A stretch of DNA of 64,000 nucleotides from Psychroflexus sediminis (lineage in GTDB: Bacteria > Bacteroidota > Bacteroidia > Flavobacteriales > Flavobacteriaceae): assembly GCF_900099815.1 (NCBI RefSeq), contig NZ_FNCW01000011.1, forward strand, positions 1 to 64,000, given 5' to 3'. The translations under genes were made by a program, and so were the position numbers. The notes under the pieces were generated by a model that was given only the letters and a program-made list of their open reading frames with translations, did no database searches and was not told the DNA's origin. This document shows positions 14,381 through 23,694 of this stretch, piece after piece. Numbering within the stretch: the stretch's first letter is position 1; each line of letters opens with the position of its first letter.

Positions 14381-15076
14381 ATGAAACATTTTTCCCTTTT
14401 ATTAGCATCCCTTCTGCTCCTGGTAGCCTGCAACCAGAAAAAAGATAAGTCAGAAGATTCAACTACAGAGACGACTTCTGAAGTTACTTCAGAAAAAAAC
14501 TGGAGCATTCTGGAAGAAATTGCCTATGCCAACGGTTACGAGAACTGGTCTGAGGTAGATTCCATTTCCTACACCTTCAATGCACAAAGCGGCGATAATA
14601 TCTCCAGCCGTTCCTGGAAATGGAAGCCTAAAACAGGCGAGGTGTCATTGTCGACTCCAGACACTACCCTTACGTATAACACCAATGGCTTTGAAGAAGA
14701 AATCGCTTATGTAGACAGAAGATTTGTGAATGATAAATACTGGTTGTTGTTCCCGTTTCAGTTGATCTGGGATGAAAATTTCAATTATGAAGTTGCGGAG
14801 CAGGTCGTCTCTCCGGTTTCGGGCGAAATGATGCAGGAAATCGCCATTATGTATAAAGATGAAGCAGGTTATACCCCTGGAGATACCTACCACATTTATG
14901 TAGATAAAGATAACATGATACGTGAATGGTCCTATACCCCAAGTGGAAGCGATGAACCAAGACTGGCAACCACCTGGGAAGATTACCAGGACTTCAAAGG
15001 CCTCAAGATTGCTGAAATGCATAACACCAAAGAAGGCCAGTTTAAAATTTTCTTTACCGATATAAGCGTCAATTAA
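14381..15076 (+). CDS. Lipoprotein of unknown function heading the kynurenine operon
   Basis: 231 aa counted from the ATG at 14381, which gives a clean lipoprotein signal (MKHFSLLLASLLLLVAC, lipobox LVAC with Cys17) and fits the predicted promoter; an in-frame start at 14348 would lie upstream of the -7 box. After a Ser/Thr/Glu-rich linker comes a beta-rich globular part with many Trp and Tyr residues (for example SRSWKWKPKTG and REWSYTPSGSDEP). I do not recognise the domain with certainty. The gene is 3 bases from kynU, so it belongs to that transcript. Confidence 0.8.
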   Translation: MKHFSLLLASLLLLVACNQKKDKSEDSTTETTSEVTSEKNWSILEEIAYANGYENWSEVDSISYTFNAQSGDNISSRSWKWKPKTGEVSLSTPDTTLTYNTNGFEEEIAYVDRRFVNDKYWLLFPFQLIWDENFNYEVAEQVVSPVSGEMMQEIAIMYKDEAGYTPGDTYHIYVDKDNMIREWSYTPSGSDEPRLATTWEDYQDFKGLKIAEMHNTKEGQFKIFFTDISVN

Positions 15077-15079
15077 TTT

Positions 15080-16351
15080 ATGAAATACGACAATTCCAGG
15101 GCTTTTGCAGAAGAACAGGATCAAAATGATCCTTTACACCACTTTAGAAATCAGTTTCACTTCCCGGTCAAAGCAGACGGTTCTCCCAAGATTTATCTGT
15201 GCGGAAATTCTCTTGGGCTCCAGCCAAAACAAACGGCCGACTATGTTCAGCAGGAATTAGACGACTGGGCCAGATTTGGGGTGGAAGGACATACGGATGC
15301 CAGAACTCCCTGGCTGACCTCCCATGAAGATTTAGCTATCCCCATGGCTAAAATCGTGGGTGCAAAACCAGAGGAAGTCGTCATCATGAATACCTTGACG
15401 GTCAATCTTCACCTGATGATGGTATCGTTTTACAAACCGACTGGCAAAAAATTCAAAATCCTGATCGAAAGCGATGCGTTTCCTTCCGATAAGTATGCGG
15501 TGGAGTCTCAGCTGAAATTTCACAACATCGATCCTAAAGAAGGCCTGATTCTCTGGAATCCCAGACCCGGAGAACACCTTTGCCGACACGAAGATTTTGA
15601 AGAGCTTCTGGAAACCCATAAAGATGAAATTGCTTTGGTGATGGTAGGCAGCACCAACTACTATTCCGGTCAGGCCTTTGACCTGCAACGCATTGCCAAA
15701 GGCTGTCAGGACGAAAACATCACAGTGGGTTTCGACCTGGCCCATGGAGCCGGCAACATTCAGCCTAACTTACACGACATCGGCGCTGACTTTGCCGTGT
15801 GGTGTACTTATAAGTATTTGAATTCCGGGCCTGGTAGTCTTGGGGGTTGCTTTGTTCATGAAAAACACATTCAAAATCAAAGCCTCAATAAATTTGTAGG
15901 CTGGTGGGGACATAACAAAGCATCACGATTCAATATGCGTAAGGATTTTGATCCTACCCCAACGGCAGAGGGCTGGCAGTTGAGCAATCCACCGATTTTA
16001 TCCCTGGCCGGAACACGCTCATCTTTGGATCTGTTTGAAAAAGCGGGTTTTGATAAGCTGAGAGAAAAGTCGGTGAAACTGACGGGTTTTCTTGAATTTT
16101 TAATTGATGAACTCGATCATGAGGGTATTTCGATTTTGACGCCCCGGTCACCGGAAGAACGCGGATGCCAGCTATCTATCCAAATGAAAAATGCCGAGCG
16201 TTCCCTGTTTGATCAGCTCACAGCAAAAGGCCTTGTTGCCGACTGGAGGGAACCCGATGTGATTCGCATTGCTCCTGCCCCGCTTTATAATTCATTTACA
16301 GACGTCTATGAATTTGTACACCTTTTAAAACACTGTCTACATGACCACTAA
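15080..16351 (+). CDS. kynU: Kynureninase
   Basis: 423-aa PLP enzyme that splits kynurenine or 3-hydroxykynurenine into (3-hydroxy)anthranilate and alanine. The KynU signatures are CGNSLGLQP near 34-42, FDLAHGAGN with the PLP-contacting aspartate, and TYKYLNSGPGS with the Schiff-base lysine. The length is usual. Its 3' end overlaps the kmo gene by 11 bases, so the two are translationally coupled. With kmo and the ACMSD homologue it forms the lower kynurenine route of tryptophan breakdown. Confidence 0.95.
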   Translation: MKYDNSRAFAEEQDQNDPLHHFRNQFHFPVKADGSPKIYLCGNSLGLQPKQTADYVQQELDDWARFGVEGHTDARTPWLTSHEDLAIPMAKIVGAKPEEVVIMNTLTVNLHLMMVSFYKPTGKKFKILIESDAFPSDKYAVESQLKFHNIDPKEGLILWNPRPGEHLCRHEDFEELLETHKDEIALVMVGSTNYYSGQAFDLQRIAKGCQDENITVGFDLAHGAGNIQPNLHDIGADFAVWCTYKYLNSGPGSLGGCFVHEKHIQNQSLNKFVGWWGHNKASRFNMRKDFDPTPTAEGWQLSNPPILSLAGTRSSLDLFEKAGFDKLREKSVKLTGFLEFLIDELDHEGISILTPRSPEERGCQLSIQMKNAERSLFDQLTAKGLVADWREPDVIRIAPAPLYNSFTDVYEFVHLLKHCLHDH

Positions 16352-17765
16352 AGAACATATACTCATCATCGGTGCCGGACTTTGTGGTTCACTCCTCGCA
16401 TTGAGGCTCGCGCAGCTGGGATATCCCGTGACGCTAACTGAAAAGCGATCAGATTTACGCAAAGCGAAACTGTCCGCCGGCCGCTCCATCAATCTGGCCT
16501 TATCCAACCGGGGGCTTAAAGGGCTAAAAATGGTAGGTCTGGAGAAAGAAGTGGAAAGCCTTTGTATCCCGATGTATGGTCGAATGCTACACAACCCCCA
16601 GGGTGAGATGCAGCTTTCAAAATACAGTGGCAGAGAGGGTGAATACATCAATTCCATTTCCAGAACGGGGCTTAACGCCCTGCTTTTAGACAAGCTGGAA
16701 ACCTATCCCAATGTCGAGATTCAATTTGGAAACACCTGTACCCACGTGGACCTGAAGCAGGCAAACGCCAGTTTTAAGCAGGCAGAGACACACCCGCCTG
16801 AATCTGGTAGTCGGACAGGTTCAGAATTTACCCTGCAGGCCGATTATATTATCGGGACAGACGGCGCGGGTTCTGTGGTGCGACAGCAGATGGAAAAGGA
16901 AAAAGGATTTTTATTTAGTCGTTCTCAGGATTTCCTGACCCATGGCTATAAAGAACTGACCTTTCCTGCATCCAAAGACGGTGATTACGCCACGGAAAAA
17001 GGGGCTTTACACATCTGGCCACGAGGTGAGAACATGCTGATTGCCCTGCCCAATATGGATAAGAGCTTTACGGTAACCTTGTTTCTGGCTTATGAAGGCG
17101 GTAAATACAACTTCAATAATTTGACTACTGAAGAATTAGTTGAGGAGTACTTTAAGGAAGTCTATCCGGATGCTTACCAACTGATGCCCGATTTAAAAAC
17201 TGATTTTTTTGAAAACCCAACAGCCCCGCTGGGCACCATTCGCTGTTTCCCCTGGACCTATGGAAAAACCCTGTTGATGGGAGATGCGTCACACGCTATT
17301 GTTCCGTTTTACGGACAGGGCATGAATGCCTCTTTTGAAGATGTGGTTGAGTTTGATAAGATGCTGGCAGACTCTGATTTTGATCTTGAGGTCACTTTTG
17401 AGCAGTTTAGCAAACACAGAAAACCCGATGCAGATGCTATTGCTGATTTGGCCCTGGACAATTTCCATGAAATGAAATCGCATACGGCCGACAAAGTGTT
17501 TTTAGAAAAGCGAAAACTGGAACTGGATTTTGAAAATGAATTTCCTTCAGCATATTATTCCAAATATGCGCTGGTCACGTTCAGGGAAGATCTGCCTTAT
17601 TCGAAAGCCATACGTCAGGGACGAGCTCAGGATCTGGTGATTCAGGAAATGCTGAGAAAAAATATCCTGAAACCTGAGATGAGTCTTAAAGAAAAATTAA
17701 ATTTGGTCCTTGAAGTTTCCGAAAAAGCGGAACACGACGAACTGATTTTTGACCTTAATTCATAA
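16341..17765 (+). CDS. kmo: Kynurenine 3-monooxygenase
   Basis: 474-aa FAD-dependent hydroxylase that turns kynurenine into 3-hydroxykynurenine using NADPH and O2. The N-terminal dinucleotide motif is GAGLCGSLLA at 11-20, and the second FAD motif is GDASHAIVPFYGQGMNASFED near residue 313, typical of KMO. Residues 137-155 form a loop with several polar residues that looks like a lineage-specific insert. It overlaps kynU by 11 bases at its start and ends 3 bases before folD. Confidence 0.95.
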   Translation: MTTKEHILIIGAGLCGSLLALRLAQLGYPVTLTEKRSDLRKAKLSAGRSINLALSNRGLKGLKMVGLEKEVESLCIPMYGRMLHNPQGEMQLSKYSGREGEYINSISRTGLNALLLDKLETYPNVEIQFGNTCTHVDLKQANASFKQAETHPPESGSRTGSEFTLQADYIIGTDGAGSVVRQQMEKEKGFLFSRSQDFLTHGYKELTFPASKDGDYATEKGALHIWPRGENMLIALPNMDKSFTVTLFLAYEGGKYNFNNLTTEELVEEYFKEVYPDAYQLMPDLKTDFFENPTAPLGTIRCFPWTYGKTLLMGDASHAIVPFYGQGMNASFEDVVEFDKMLADSDFDLEVTFEQFSKHRKPDADAIADLALDNFHEMKSHTADKVFLEKRKLELDFENEFPSAYYSKYALVTFREDLPYSKAIRQGRAQDLVIQEMLRKNILKPEMSLKEKLNLVLEVSEKAEHDELIFDLNS

Positions 17766-17768
17766 GCC

Positions 17769-18656
17769 ATGAAGTTACTAGACGGTAAAGCAGTCTCCAA
17801 AGAAATCCTAAAAAAAGTAAAAACAGATATAGACCATCATATCGAAAAAAAACATCTGGGCTACAATTTGTCCCGGCCAAGCATAGCTATTGTTATGGTG
17901 GGTGAAAATGCGGCAAGTGAGTCTTACGTTCGTGGAAAGATAAAGGCATGCGATAAAGCTGAGATCAATCACAAAGTGATTCGGTTTGAGGAGTCTATTT
18001 CTACCTTTGAACTGATTTCAGAAATCAAAAAATTGAACAAATCCCATTTTGACGGGTTCATCGTTCAATTACCACTCCCCGACCATATCGATCCTAACTC
18101 CATCATCAACGAAATCAGTGCCTATAAAGATATTGACGGGTTTCATCCCCTCAATTTTGGAAAAATGGCTTTGGGGCAAAAATCGATGCGTCCGGCCACG
18201 GCTTACGGCATTTTGAAACTGCTTCAGCATTATGATATTCAAACCAACAGTCAGCATGTCGTCGTGATTGGAAGATCCAATATTGTTGGAAAACCCATTT
18301 CCATCATGCTGGGAAATGACTTTGAAGTGGGCCGTTCTACGGTAACCTCCTGCGATATTCACACCCCAAAAGCGCTGCTCAAAGAAGAATCCCGGAAAGC
18401 GGATATTGTTATCGTGGCTGTCGGAAAGCCTGGTTTTTTGACTTCAGACATGATCAAGGAAGGGGCCGTGGTGATCGATGTGGGCATCAATCGTTTAGAC
18501 TCAGGCAAACTGGTTGGGGACTGTGATTTTGAGGACGTTTCTCAAAAAGCAAGTTACCTCACTCCTGTTCCGGGAGGCGTAGGCCCTATGACTATTGCCG
18601 GACTTATCCTCAACACCTATGAGGCCTGGAAGATGAAAAATCTGATAGAGGATTAG
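17769..18656 (+). CDS. folD: Methylenetetrahydrofolate dehydrogenase / cyclohydrolase
   Basis: 295-aa bifunctional FolD, which interconverts 5,10-methylene-THF and 10-formyl-THF. Motifs present: the catalytic lysine region ESYVRGKIKACDK, the signature FDGFIVQLPLPDHI, RPATAYGIL, the NADP-binding VVIGRSNIVGKPI, and the C-terminal TPVPGGVGPMTIAGL. It is a housekeeping gene inserted between kmo and the ACMSD gene. Formate is released when N-formylkynurenine is hydrolysed, so a one-carbon link is conceivable, but chance placement is equally possible. Confidence 0.97.
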   Translation: MKLLDGKAVSKEILKKVKTDIDHHIEKKHLGYNLSRPSIAIVMVGENAASESYVRGKIKACDKAEINHKVIRFEESISTFELISEIKKLNKSHFDGFIVQLPLPDHIDPNSIINEISAYKDIDGFHPLNFGKMALGQKSMRPATAYGILKLLQHYDIQTNSQHVVVIGRSNIVGKPISIMLGNDFEVGRSTVTSCDIHTPKALLKEESRKADIVIVAVGKPGFLTSDMIKEGAVVIDVGINRLDSGKLVGDCDFEDVSQKASYLTPVPGGVGPMTIAGLILNTYEAWKMKNLIED

Positions 18657-18662
18657 AGGGAG

Positions 18663-18690
18663 AGATATTAGAAGTTAGAAGTTAGATAGT
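18663..18690. repeat. Short tandem TTAGAAG-type spacer
   Basis: Units TTAGAAG, TTAGAAG and TTAGATAG follow the folD stop within a 54-base spacer before the ACMSD gene. They resemble the degenerate heptamer tract near 4.6 kb and the spacer at 63.03 kb. Confidence 0.4.
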
Positions 18691-18710
18691 AGAAAATTTA
18701 AAACATAGAG

Positions 18711-19796
18711 ATGTCAAAACGAAAACTAAGAATCAACGGTCATTCTCATCTGCTTCCTTATCCTGAAGAGATTCCGGATTTCATGCGTGAAAAGGAAATT
18801 TTCTGGATCGATGATGATAAAAAATTCATGCTTCAAAAAGGCTGGAAGCGTCCGGTTACCGATTCTAGTTTTTTTCTTAACGAGAAGCTGGAATGGATGG
18901 AGCGTTACAACATCGACCATGCCGTTGTTCTCAACTTATCTCAGCTATACGGAAACGGGCTTCGCGTGGAAGAAATGAAAAAAGCCCTGCGTTTTCAAAA
19001 TGACTTCAATGCCAAGATTCAACAAAATCACCCCAATAAATTCACCTGTGGATTTGTCGTACATCCCGGTTTTGTGCGAGGTGCCCTTTGGGAAATCGAG
19101 CGCTGCGTGGAGGAGCTGGATCTAAAATTGCTTTGTCTGCCGACTCACTATATGGATAGCATAGGTACCTGGCGATGTATTTTTGATGAAGAAAATGAAC
19201 CCATTTTTGAACTGGCGAGCAAGTATAACCTGGCCGTTGAAATTCATCCCTATGACGGTGAAAAATTCATCAAACTCGAAAACACATCCTGGCGCTTTCA
19301 CCTCATCTGGATGCTGGCTCAGTGTGCCGATGCGTATCATTTTTTAACCCTGAACGGCTACCCGGACAAGTATCCCAATATGCGCGTGTGTTTTGCACAC
19401 GGAGGTCAGCTGGCACAAATCAATCTGGGCAGACGTATTCAGGGTTTTGATGGTCGGCCAGATTTATTTGAAGGTAAAGTTCACCCCCGAAAATCGGTTG
19501 GACATAAAAATATATTCTTTGACACCCTGGTTCATGATACCCGGTCTTTAAAACTGCTTTTAGAAAACCAGAAAAGCTCCCAGATCCTCGCGGGTCTGGA
19601 TGATCCCTATCCACTGGGCGAAATGGAAAGCGAGCCCCAGTCGTCCTATCCTGGGAAGATTCTGGACCTGGCTTTAGAGCAAAAGGTCATCACCGAAATA
19701 GAAAAAGATGAAATCTGGTCGGATAACGTTCTGCAGTGGCTTTTTGGTGACGATCAAAAGAAAAAAGAAGAATTAGTCAATAAGATCATCAGTTAA
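18711..19796 (+). CDS. 2-amino-3-carboxymuconate-6-semialdehyde decarboxylase (amidohydrolase family)
   Basis: 361-aa metal-dependent decarboxylase of the amidohydrolase-2 (ACMSD) family. The N-terminal metal motif HSH is at 11-13, further histidines lie in EIHPYDGE and FAHGG, and the late aspartate is in LDDPYPLGE near 298. ACMSD diverts 3-hydroxyanthranilate ring-cleavage product away from quinolinate towards 2-aminomuconate, so this operon is catabolic rather than for NAD synthesis. The dioxygenase that makes its substrate (3-hydroxyanthranilate 3,4-dioxygenase) is not in the window. The stop overlaps the next start by one base (TAATG). Confidence 0.88.
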   Translation: MSKRKLRINGHSHLLPYPEEIPDFMREKEIFWIDDDKKFMLQKGWKRPVTDSSFFLNEKLEWMERYNIDHAVVLNLSQLYGNGLRVEEMKKALRFQNDFNAKIQQNHPNKFTCGFVVHPGFVRGALWEIERCVEELDLKLLCLPTHYMDSIGTWRCIFDEENEPIFELASKYNLAVEIHPYDGEKFIKLENTSWRFHLIWMLAQCADAYHFLTLNGYPDKYPNMRVCFAHGGQLAQINLGRRIQGFDGRPDLFEGKVHPRKSVGHKNIFFDTLVHDTRSLKLLLENQKSSQILAGLDDPYPLGEMESEPQSSYPGKILDLALEQKVITEIEKDEIWSDNVLQWLFGDDQKKKEELVNKIIS

Positions 19797-20437
19797 TGGA
19801 TTTTATTTCAAAAGAACTTCAAACTTATGTTGAAGCTCATACTGAAGATGAGCCTGAATTACTTCAACGCTTGACCAAAGAAACCTGGCAAAAAGTGCTT
19901 CAGCCCAGGATGCTGAGCGGTCACTATCAGGGCAGAATACTAAGCTTGATCTCGAAGCTGATTAAGCCTGCATCCGTTTTAGAAATAGGCACCTATACCG
20001 GATATTCTGCTTTATGCCTTGCCGAAGGTCTTTCAAAAGGAGGGAAAATACATACCATAGACCGCAACGAAGAGCTTTACGATTTGCAAAGAAAATACTT
20101 CGACCTAAGTGGACATGGACAGCAGATTTTTCAATATACCGGGGATGCCAGGCAGATCATCCCGGAAATCCATGCTGAATTTGATCTGGTTTTTATCGAT
20201 GCCGATAAGACCTCTTACCCTCTCTACTTTGAATTAATCATTGATAAACTGAAGGCGGGGGGACTCCTCTTATCGGACAATGTGCTGTGGAGCGGCAAAG
20301 TTGTAGAAGAGCTAAATCCTAAAGACAAGGACACGAAAGCTTTACTGGAATACAATCTGAAGCTTAAAGAAGACCCCAGAATAGAGACTGTTTTACTCCC
20401 CGTACGAGATGGATTCACCATTTCACGAAAACGCTAA
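19796..20437 (+). CDS. Class I SAM-dependent O-methyltransferase (catechol-O-methyltransferase-like)
   Basis: 213-aa methyltransferase of the COMT/caffeoyl-CoA OMT family. The SAM-binding motif is VLEIGTYTGYSALCLAEGL near 60-78, the acidic ribose contact is HTIDRNEE, and metal-site acidic residues occur in FIDADKTSYP (near 133-142) and SDNVLWSG. Coupled to ACMSD by a one-base stop/start overlap, it could methylate a catechol-like intermediate such as 3-hydroxyanthranilate, but that is inference; members of this family are common in Flavobacteriia with unknown substrates. Confidence 0.88.
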   Translation: MDFISKELQTYVEAHTEDEPELLQRLTKETWQKVLQPRMLSGHYQGRILSLISKLIKPASVLEIGTYTGYSALCLAEGLSKGGKIHTIDRNEELYDLQRKYFDLSGHGQQIFQYTGDARQIIPEIHAEFDLVFIDADKTSYPLYFELIIDKLKAGGLLLSDNVLWSGKVVEELNPKDKDTKALLEYNLKLKEDPRIETVLLPVRDGFTISRKR

Positions 20438-20493
20438 ACCTCAGTGAAAATTTTTGGTTTTATTTAATGGTTTTTTCAGAAGTAATACGTGAC

Positions 20494-22881
20494 ATGTTAA
20501 ATATATTTGACAAAAAACAAACCATCAGATTTCTATCTTTTTTCCTGTTTTTGTGTATGGTGCAACTTGGCTTCGGCCAGTCCTATGAATTGGCAGGAAC
20601 AGTCACGGACGATTCCGGTGAACCTATAGCTGGAGCAAGTATCTTAATTGCTGAAAAAAATAGAGGAACGGTTACCGATAAAAAGGGAGATTACACCATA
20701 CAACTTGGTGAAGGTACGTATATCGTGAAAGTCACGTATCTAGGCTTCAAAACTGTTGAAAAGCAAATCAATCTAAATTCAGATAAAACACTAAACTTCT
20801 CTCTTATTCCGCAGACGGAAGACCTGGAAGAAGTCATTGTTACCGATAACATAGAAGGCATCAACATTAGAGATCCTGAAATGAGCGTGGGTAAACTCGA
20901 TGCTTCCAGCATTAAAAAAATTCCTGTCATTTTTGGCGAAGTGGACTTGATTCGGTCTTTACTTCAGCTTCCTGGAGTTTCCAATGCCGGTGAAGGTGCT
21001 TCGGGCTTTAATGTAAGAGGAGGAGCTACAGATCAAAATTTAATATTGATAGATGATGCTTTGGTTTATAACTCGTCCCACCTCTTTGGTTTTTTCTCTA
21101 TTTTCAATGCAGATGCGGTAGATTATTTAAAGCTTTATAAAGGCGGTATTCCAGCTAATTACGGCGGAAGAGTTTCCTCAGTTTTGGATATCAAACAAAA
21201 AACAGGTAACACCCAAAGGCTTAAAGGTGAGGGTGGCATTGGAGTCATTTCAAGTAAATTAACGCTTGAAGGGCCAATTCAAAAAAACAAAAGTTCATTT
21301 TTACTCAGTGGTCGCGGCACCTATGCGCATTTATTTTTAAAACTGACGGATAATGCCAACTCCGCTTATTTCTATGATTTAAATACTAAACTGAACTTTA
21401 ATATCGATGAGAAAAATTCTCTGAGTTTCTCCGGATATTATGGTTTGGACTATGTCAATATCAATGATAGTTTTACCAATATTTACGGTAATGCTTTTGG
21501 CATTTTAGACTGGAAACATAAATTCGATAAAAACACCAGTTCAAGATTGAATTTTTCCTTCAGCCAGTATAACTATGAGCTCGATTTAGCCCTGGTGGGC
21601 TTCAACTTCAAAAATAACATTTCCAACTTTAATGTGAGTTATCAAATTGACCAGGTCGTCAATCCTGCTTTAAGCCTTTCCTACGGATTAAGCTCAATCC
21701 GATATCAGGTTAACCCCGGTGAAATTGTACCCACCATACCCGACTCTCCTATAAACCCAAGAAGCCTGGATAATAAATATGCCTTCGACAATGCTGCTTT
21801 TATTTCTGTGAGTCAGTCCCTGAGTGAAAGGATAAATATCCAGTACGGCCTGAGACTCAGTGCTTTTTTGAGAATGGAAGACGAATCAATCGATATCTAT
21901 ACAAATGATAATCCGCTGTTGTACGATGAAATCCGGGATATTTATGTGGAAGCCGAACCCATCGAAACTATTGATGGTAACACTTCCGAAGTAAATGAAA
22001 GTTTCATCAATCTGGAACCTAGGTTTGGAATATCTTATCTTTTGGATGACGACACCTCTATTAAAGCAAGTTATAACAGAATGGTCCAAAACCTCCACCT
22101 GCTCTCCAATACATCATCCCCTACTCCATTTGATGTCTGGACTCCAAGTGGTACCTACATCAAACCTCAGAAATTAGATCAATATGCCCTGGGCTACTTT
22201 AAAGATTTTAAAAACCTCCCTTTTACGCTGGAAACCGAAGTGTTCTATAAATACATCGATAACAGGATTGATTATATAGATGGCGCCAATTTAATTGCCA
22301 ATGATGCTATAGAGCGTGTCATCCTAAATGGTGAAAGCAGAGCTTACGGACTGGAGTTTTATCTTAAGAAAAATACGGGAAGACTCACGGGCTGGCTGTC
22401 CTATACCTTATCCAGAAGCGAGCAGCGCACTCCCGGAAGAACGCCTGATGAAATCGGGATCAACAACGGGAACTGGTATCTCAATGGATACGACAAAACC
22501 CATGACATCTCTTTGACCAGCAGCTACGAGCTCAATGATAAGTGGCAATTGAACAGTAATTTTGTGTTACAAACCGGACGTCCGGTCAATTTTCCAGTAG
22601 GTCAGTTCGAATTTCAGGACCTGAATATTCCTGTGTTTGAAGGAAGAAATTTAAACCGGTTACCCACTTTTCACAGACTGGATGTATCTGCTACTTACAC
22701 GCCGGAACAGGGAAAAAAGAACTGGTCTTCGTCGTGGAATTTTGGAATTTATAATGTGTATAACCGAAGAAATGCGGCTTCGCTCAACTTTGAGCAAAAC
22801 CCTTCCACAGGACAGAATGAAGCCGTAAGATTTTCTATTTTTGGGATAGTCCCTTCTGTGAGTTATAGCTTTAAATTTTAA
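20494..22881 (+). CDS. TonB-dependent receptor with carboxypeptidase-like N-terminal domain
   Basis: 795 aa counted from the ATG at 20494, which starts a conventional signal peptide (ending GFGQ); an in-frame start 27 bases earlier adds only polar residues. Domains in order: carboxypeptidase-regulatory-like sandwich (about 30-105), plug domain (about 110-220, with SGFNVRGGATDQNLILIDD), then a 22-strand-type barrel ending in SYSFKF. It follows the O-methyltransferase by 56 bases and is directly followed by a DUF4249 lipoprotein, a common pair in Bacteroidota. The imported ligand is unknown. Confidence 0.92.
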   Translation: MLNIFDKKQTIRFLSFFLFLCMVQLGFGQSYELAGTVTDDSGEPIAGASILIAEKNRGTVTDKKGDYTIQLGEGTYIVKVTYLGFKTVEKQINLNSDKTLNFSLIPQTEDLEEVIVTDNIEGINIRDPEMSVGKLDASSIKKIPVIFGEVDLIRSLLQLPGVSNAGEGASGFNVRGGATDQNLILIDDALVYNSSHLFGFFSIFNADAVDYLKLYKGGIPANYGGRVSSVLDIKQKTGNTQRLKGEGGIGVISSKLTLEGPIQKNKSSFLLSGRGTYAHLFLKLTDNANSAYFYDLNTKLNFNIDEKNSLSFSGYYGLDYVNINDSFTNIYGNAFGILDWKHKFDKNTSSRLNFSFSQYNYELDLALVGFNFKNNISNFNVSYQIDQVVNPALSLSYGLSSIRYQVNPGEIVPTIPDSPINPRSLDNKYAFDNAAFISVSQSLSERINIQYGLRLSAFLRMEDESIDIYTNDNPLLYDEIRDIYVEAEPIETIDGNTSEVNESFINLEPRFGISYLLDDDTSIKASYNRMVQNLHLLSNTSSPTPFDVWTPSGTYIKPQKLDQYALGYFKDFKNLPFTLETEVFYKYIDNRIDYIDGANLIANDAIERVILNGESRAYGLEFYLKKNTGRLTGWLSYTLSRSEQRTPGRTPDEIGINNGNWYLNGYDKTHDISLTSSYELNDKWQLNSNFVLQTGRPVNFPVGQFEFQDLNIPVFEGRNLNRLPTFHRLDVSATYTPEQGKKNWSSSWNFGIYNVYNRRNAASLNFEQNPSTGQNEAVRFSIFGIVPSVSYSFKF

Positions 22882-23694
22882 ATGATGAGAAAACTCTTGT
22901 TTTTACTAAGTTTTGTTTGTGTGTTCACAGCCTGCGAAGACGTTGTGGAAGTCGATCTGGAAGAAGCCAAGTCAAGACTTGTAGTGGATGCTATTTTGCA
23001 GTGGGAAAAAGGATCTACTGGAGCAAACCAAAGCATAGAGCTTAGCCGGACTCGTGGTTTTTTTGAAGAAGAACCCATTCCGGTTTCAGGGGCTAAGGTT
23101 GTGGTAAGCAATAGTTCCGGGCTTGAATTCACTTTTGTGGAAACATCTCCAGGTGAATATGTCACCGGTAATTTTCAACCCGCACTGAATGAGCTTTACA
23201 GCTTAAGCATAGAAGTGAATGGGAGCGTCTATTCAGCAGAGGAAAGCCTGAAACCTGTAGTTCCCATAGATTTTATAGAACAAGACGATGCAGGCGGATT
23301 TTCCGGGGAAAATATAGAACTAAAAGTTTTTTATACAGATCCTGAAGGCATTGAGAATTATTATTTATTCAAGTTTTTCGCTCCATTCTTGGCTTTCCCC
23401 GAGTTTGATATTAACGATGATGAATTTAGTGATGGTAATCAGATATTTGATATCTTTTCTGAAGAAGACCTGGAGCCTGGAATGCCTGTAACCATTCAGC
23501 TGCATGGAATTTCAAAAGGCTATTATAATTTCCTGGAGATTTTACTGGCCCAGGCGGGAAGTGCTGGTGGTCCTTTTGAAACCCAACCGGCTACAGTCAG
23601 AGGGAATATCAAGAATAATAATGATGCTGACGAATTAATTTTTGGTTATTTTGGACTATCAGAAGTAGATGAAGTCATTTATACCGTTCAATAA
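22882..23694 (+). CDS. DUF4249 family lipoprotein
   Basis: 270-aa surface or periplasmic lipoprotein (lipobox FTAC, Cys18). The DUF4249 hallmarks are visible: an N-terminal EDVVEVDLEEAKSRLVVDA stretch, a beta-sandwich with PVSGAKVVVSNSSG, and a turn with FYTDPEGIENYYLF. The family is of unknown function and is regularly encoded next to TonB receptors, as here with no intergenic space. It probably assists the receptor in ligand capture. The stop overlaps the murQ start (TAATGAG). Confidence 0.88.
   Translation: MMRKLLFLLSFVCVFTACEDVVEVDLEEAKSRLVVDAILQWEKGSTGANQSIELSRTRGFFEEEPIPVSGAKVVVSNSSGLEFTFVETSPGEYVTGNFQPALNELYSLSIEVNGSVYSAEESLKPVVPIDFIEQDDAGGFSGENIELKVFYTDPEGIENYYLFKFFAPFLAFPEFDINDDEFSDGNQIFDIFSEEDLEPGMPVTIQLHGISKGYYNFLEILLAQAGSAGGPFETQPATVRGNIKNNNDADELIFGYFGLSEVDEVIYTVQ

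Noticed and set aside
16664-16682. GGGC-TTAAC-GCCC inside kmo, similar to the REP core
   Set aside because: It codes for residues in a conserved part of the enzyme, has no paired arm and lacks the AGATGTC lead.
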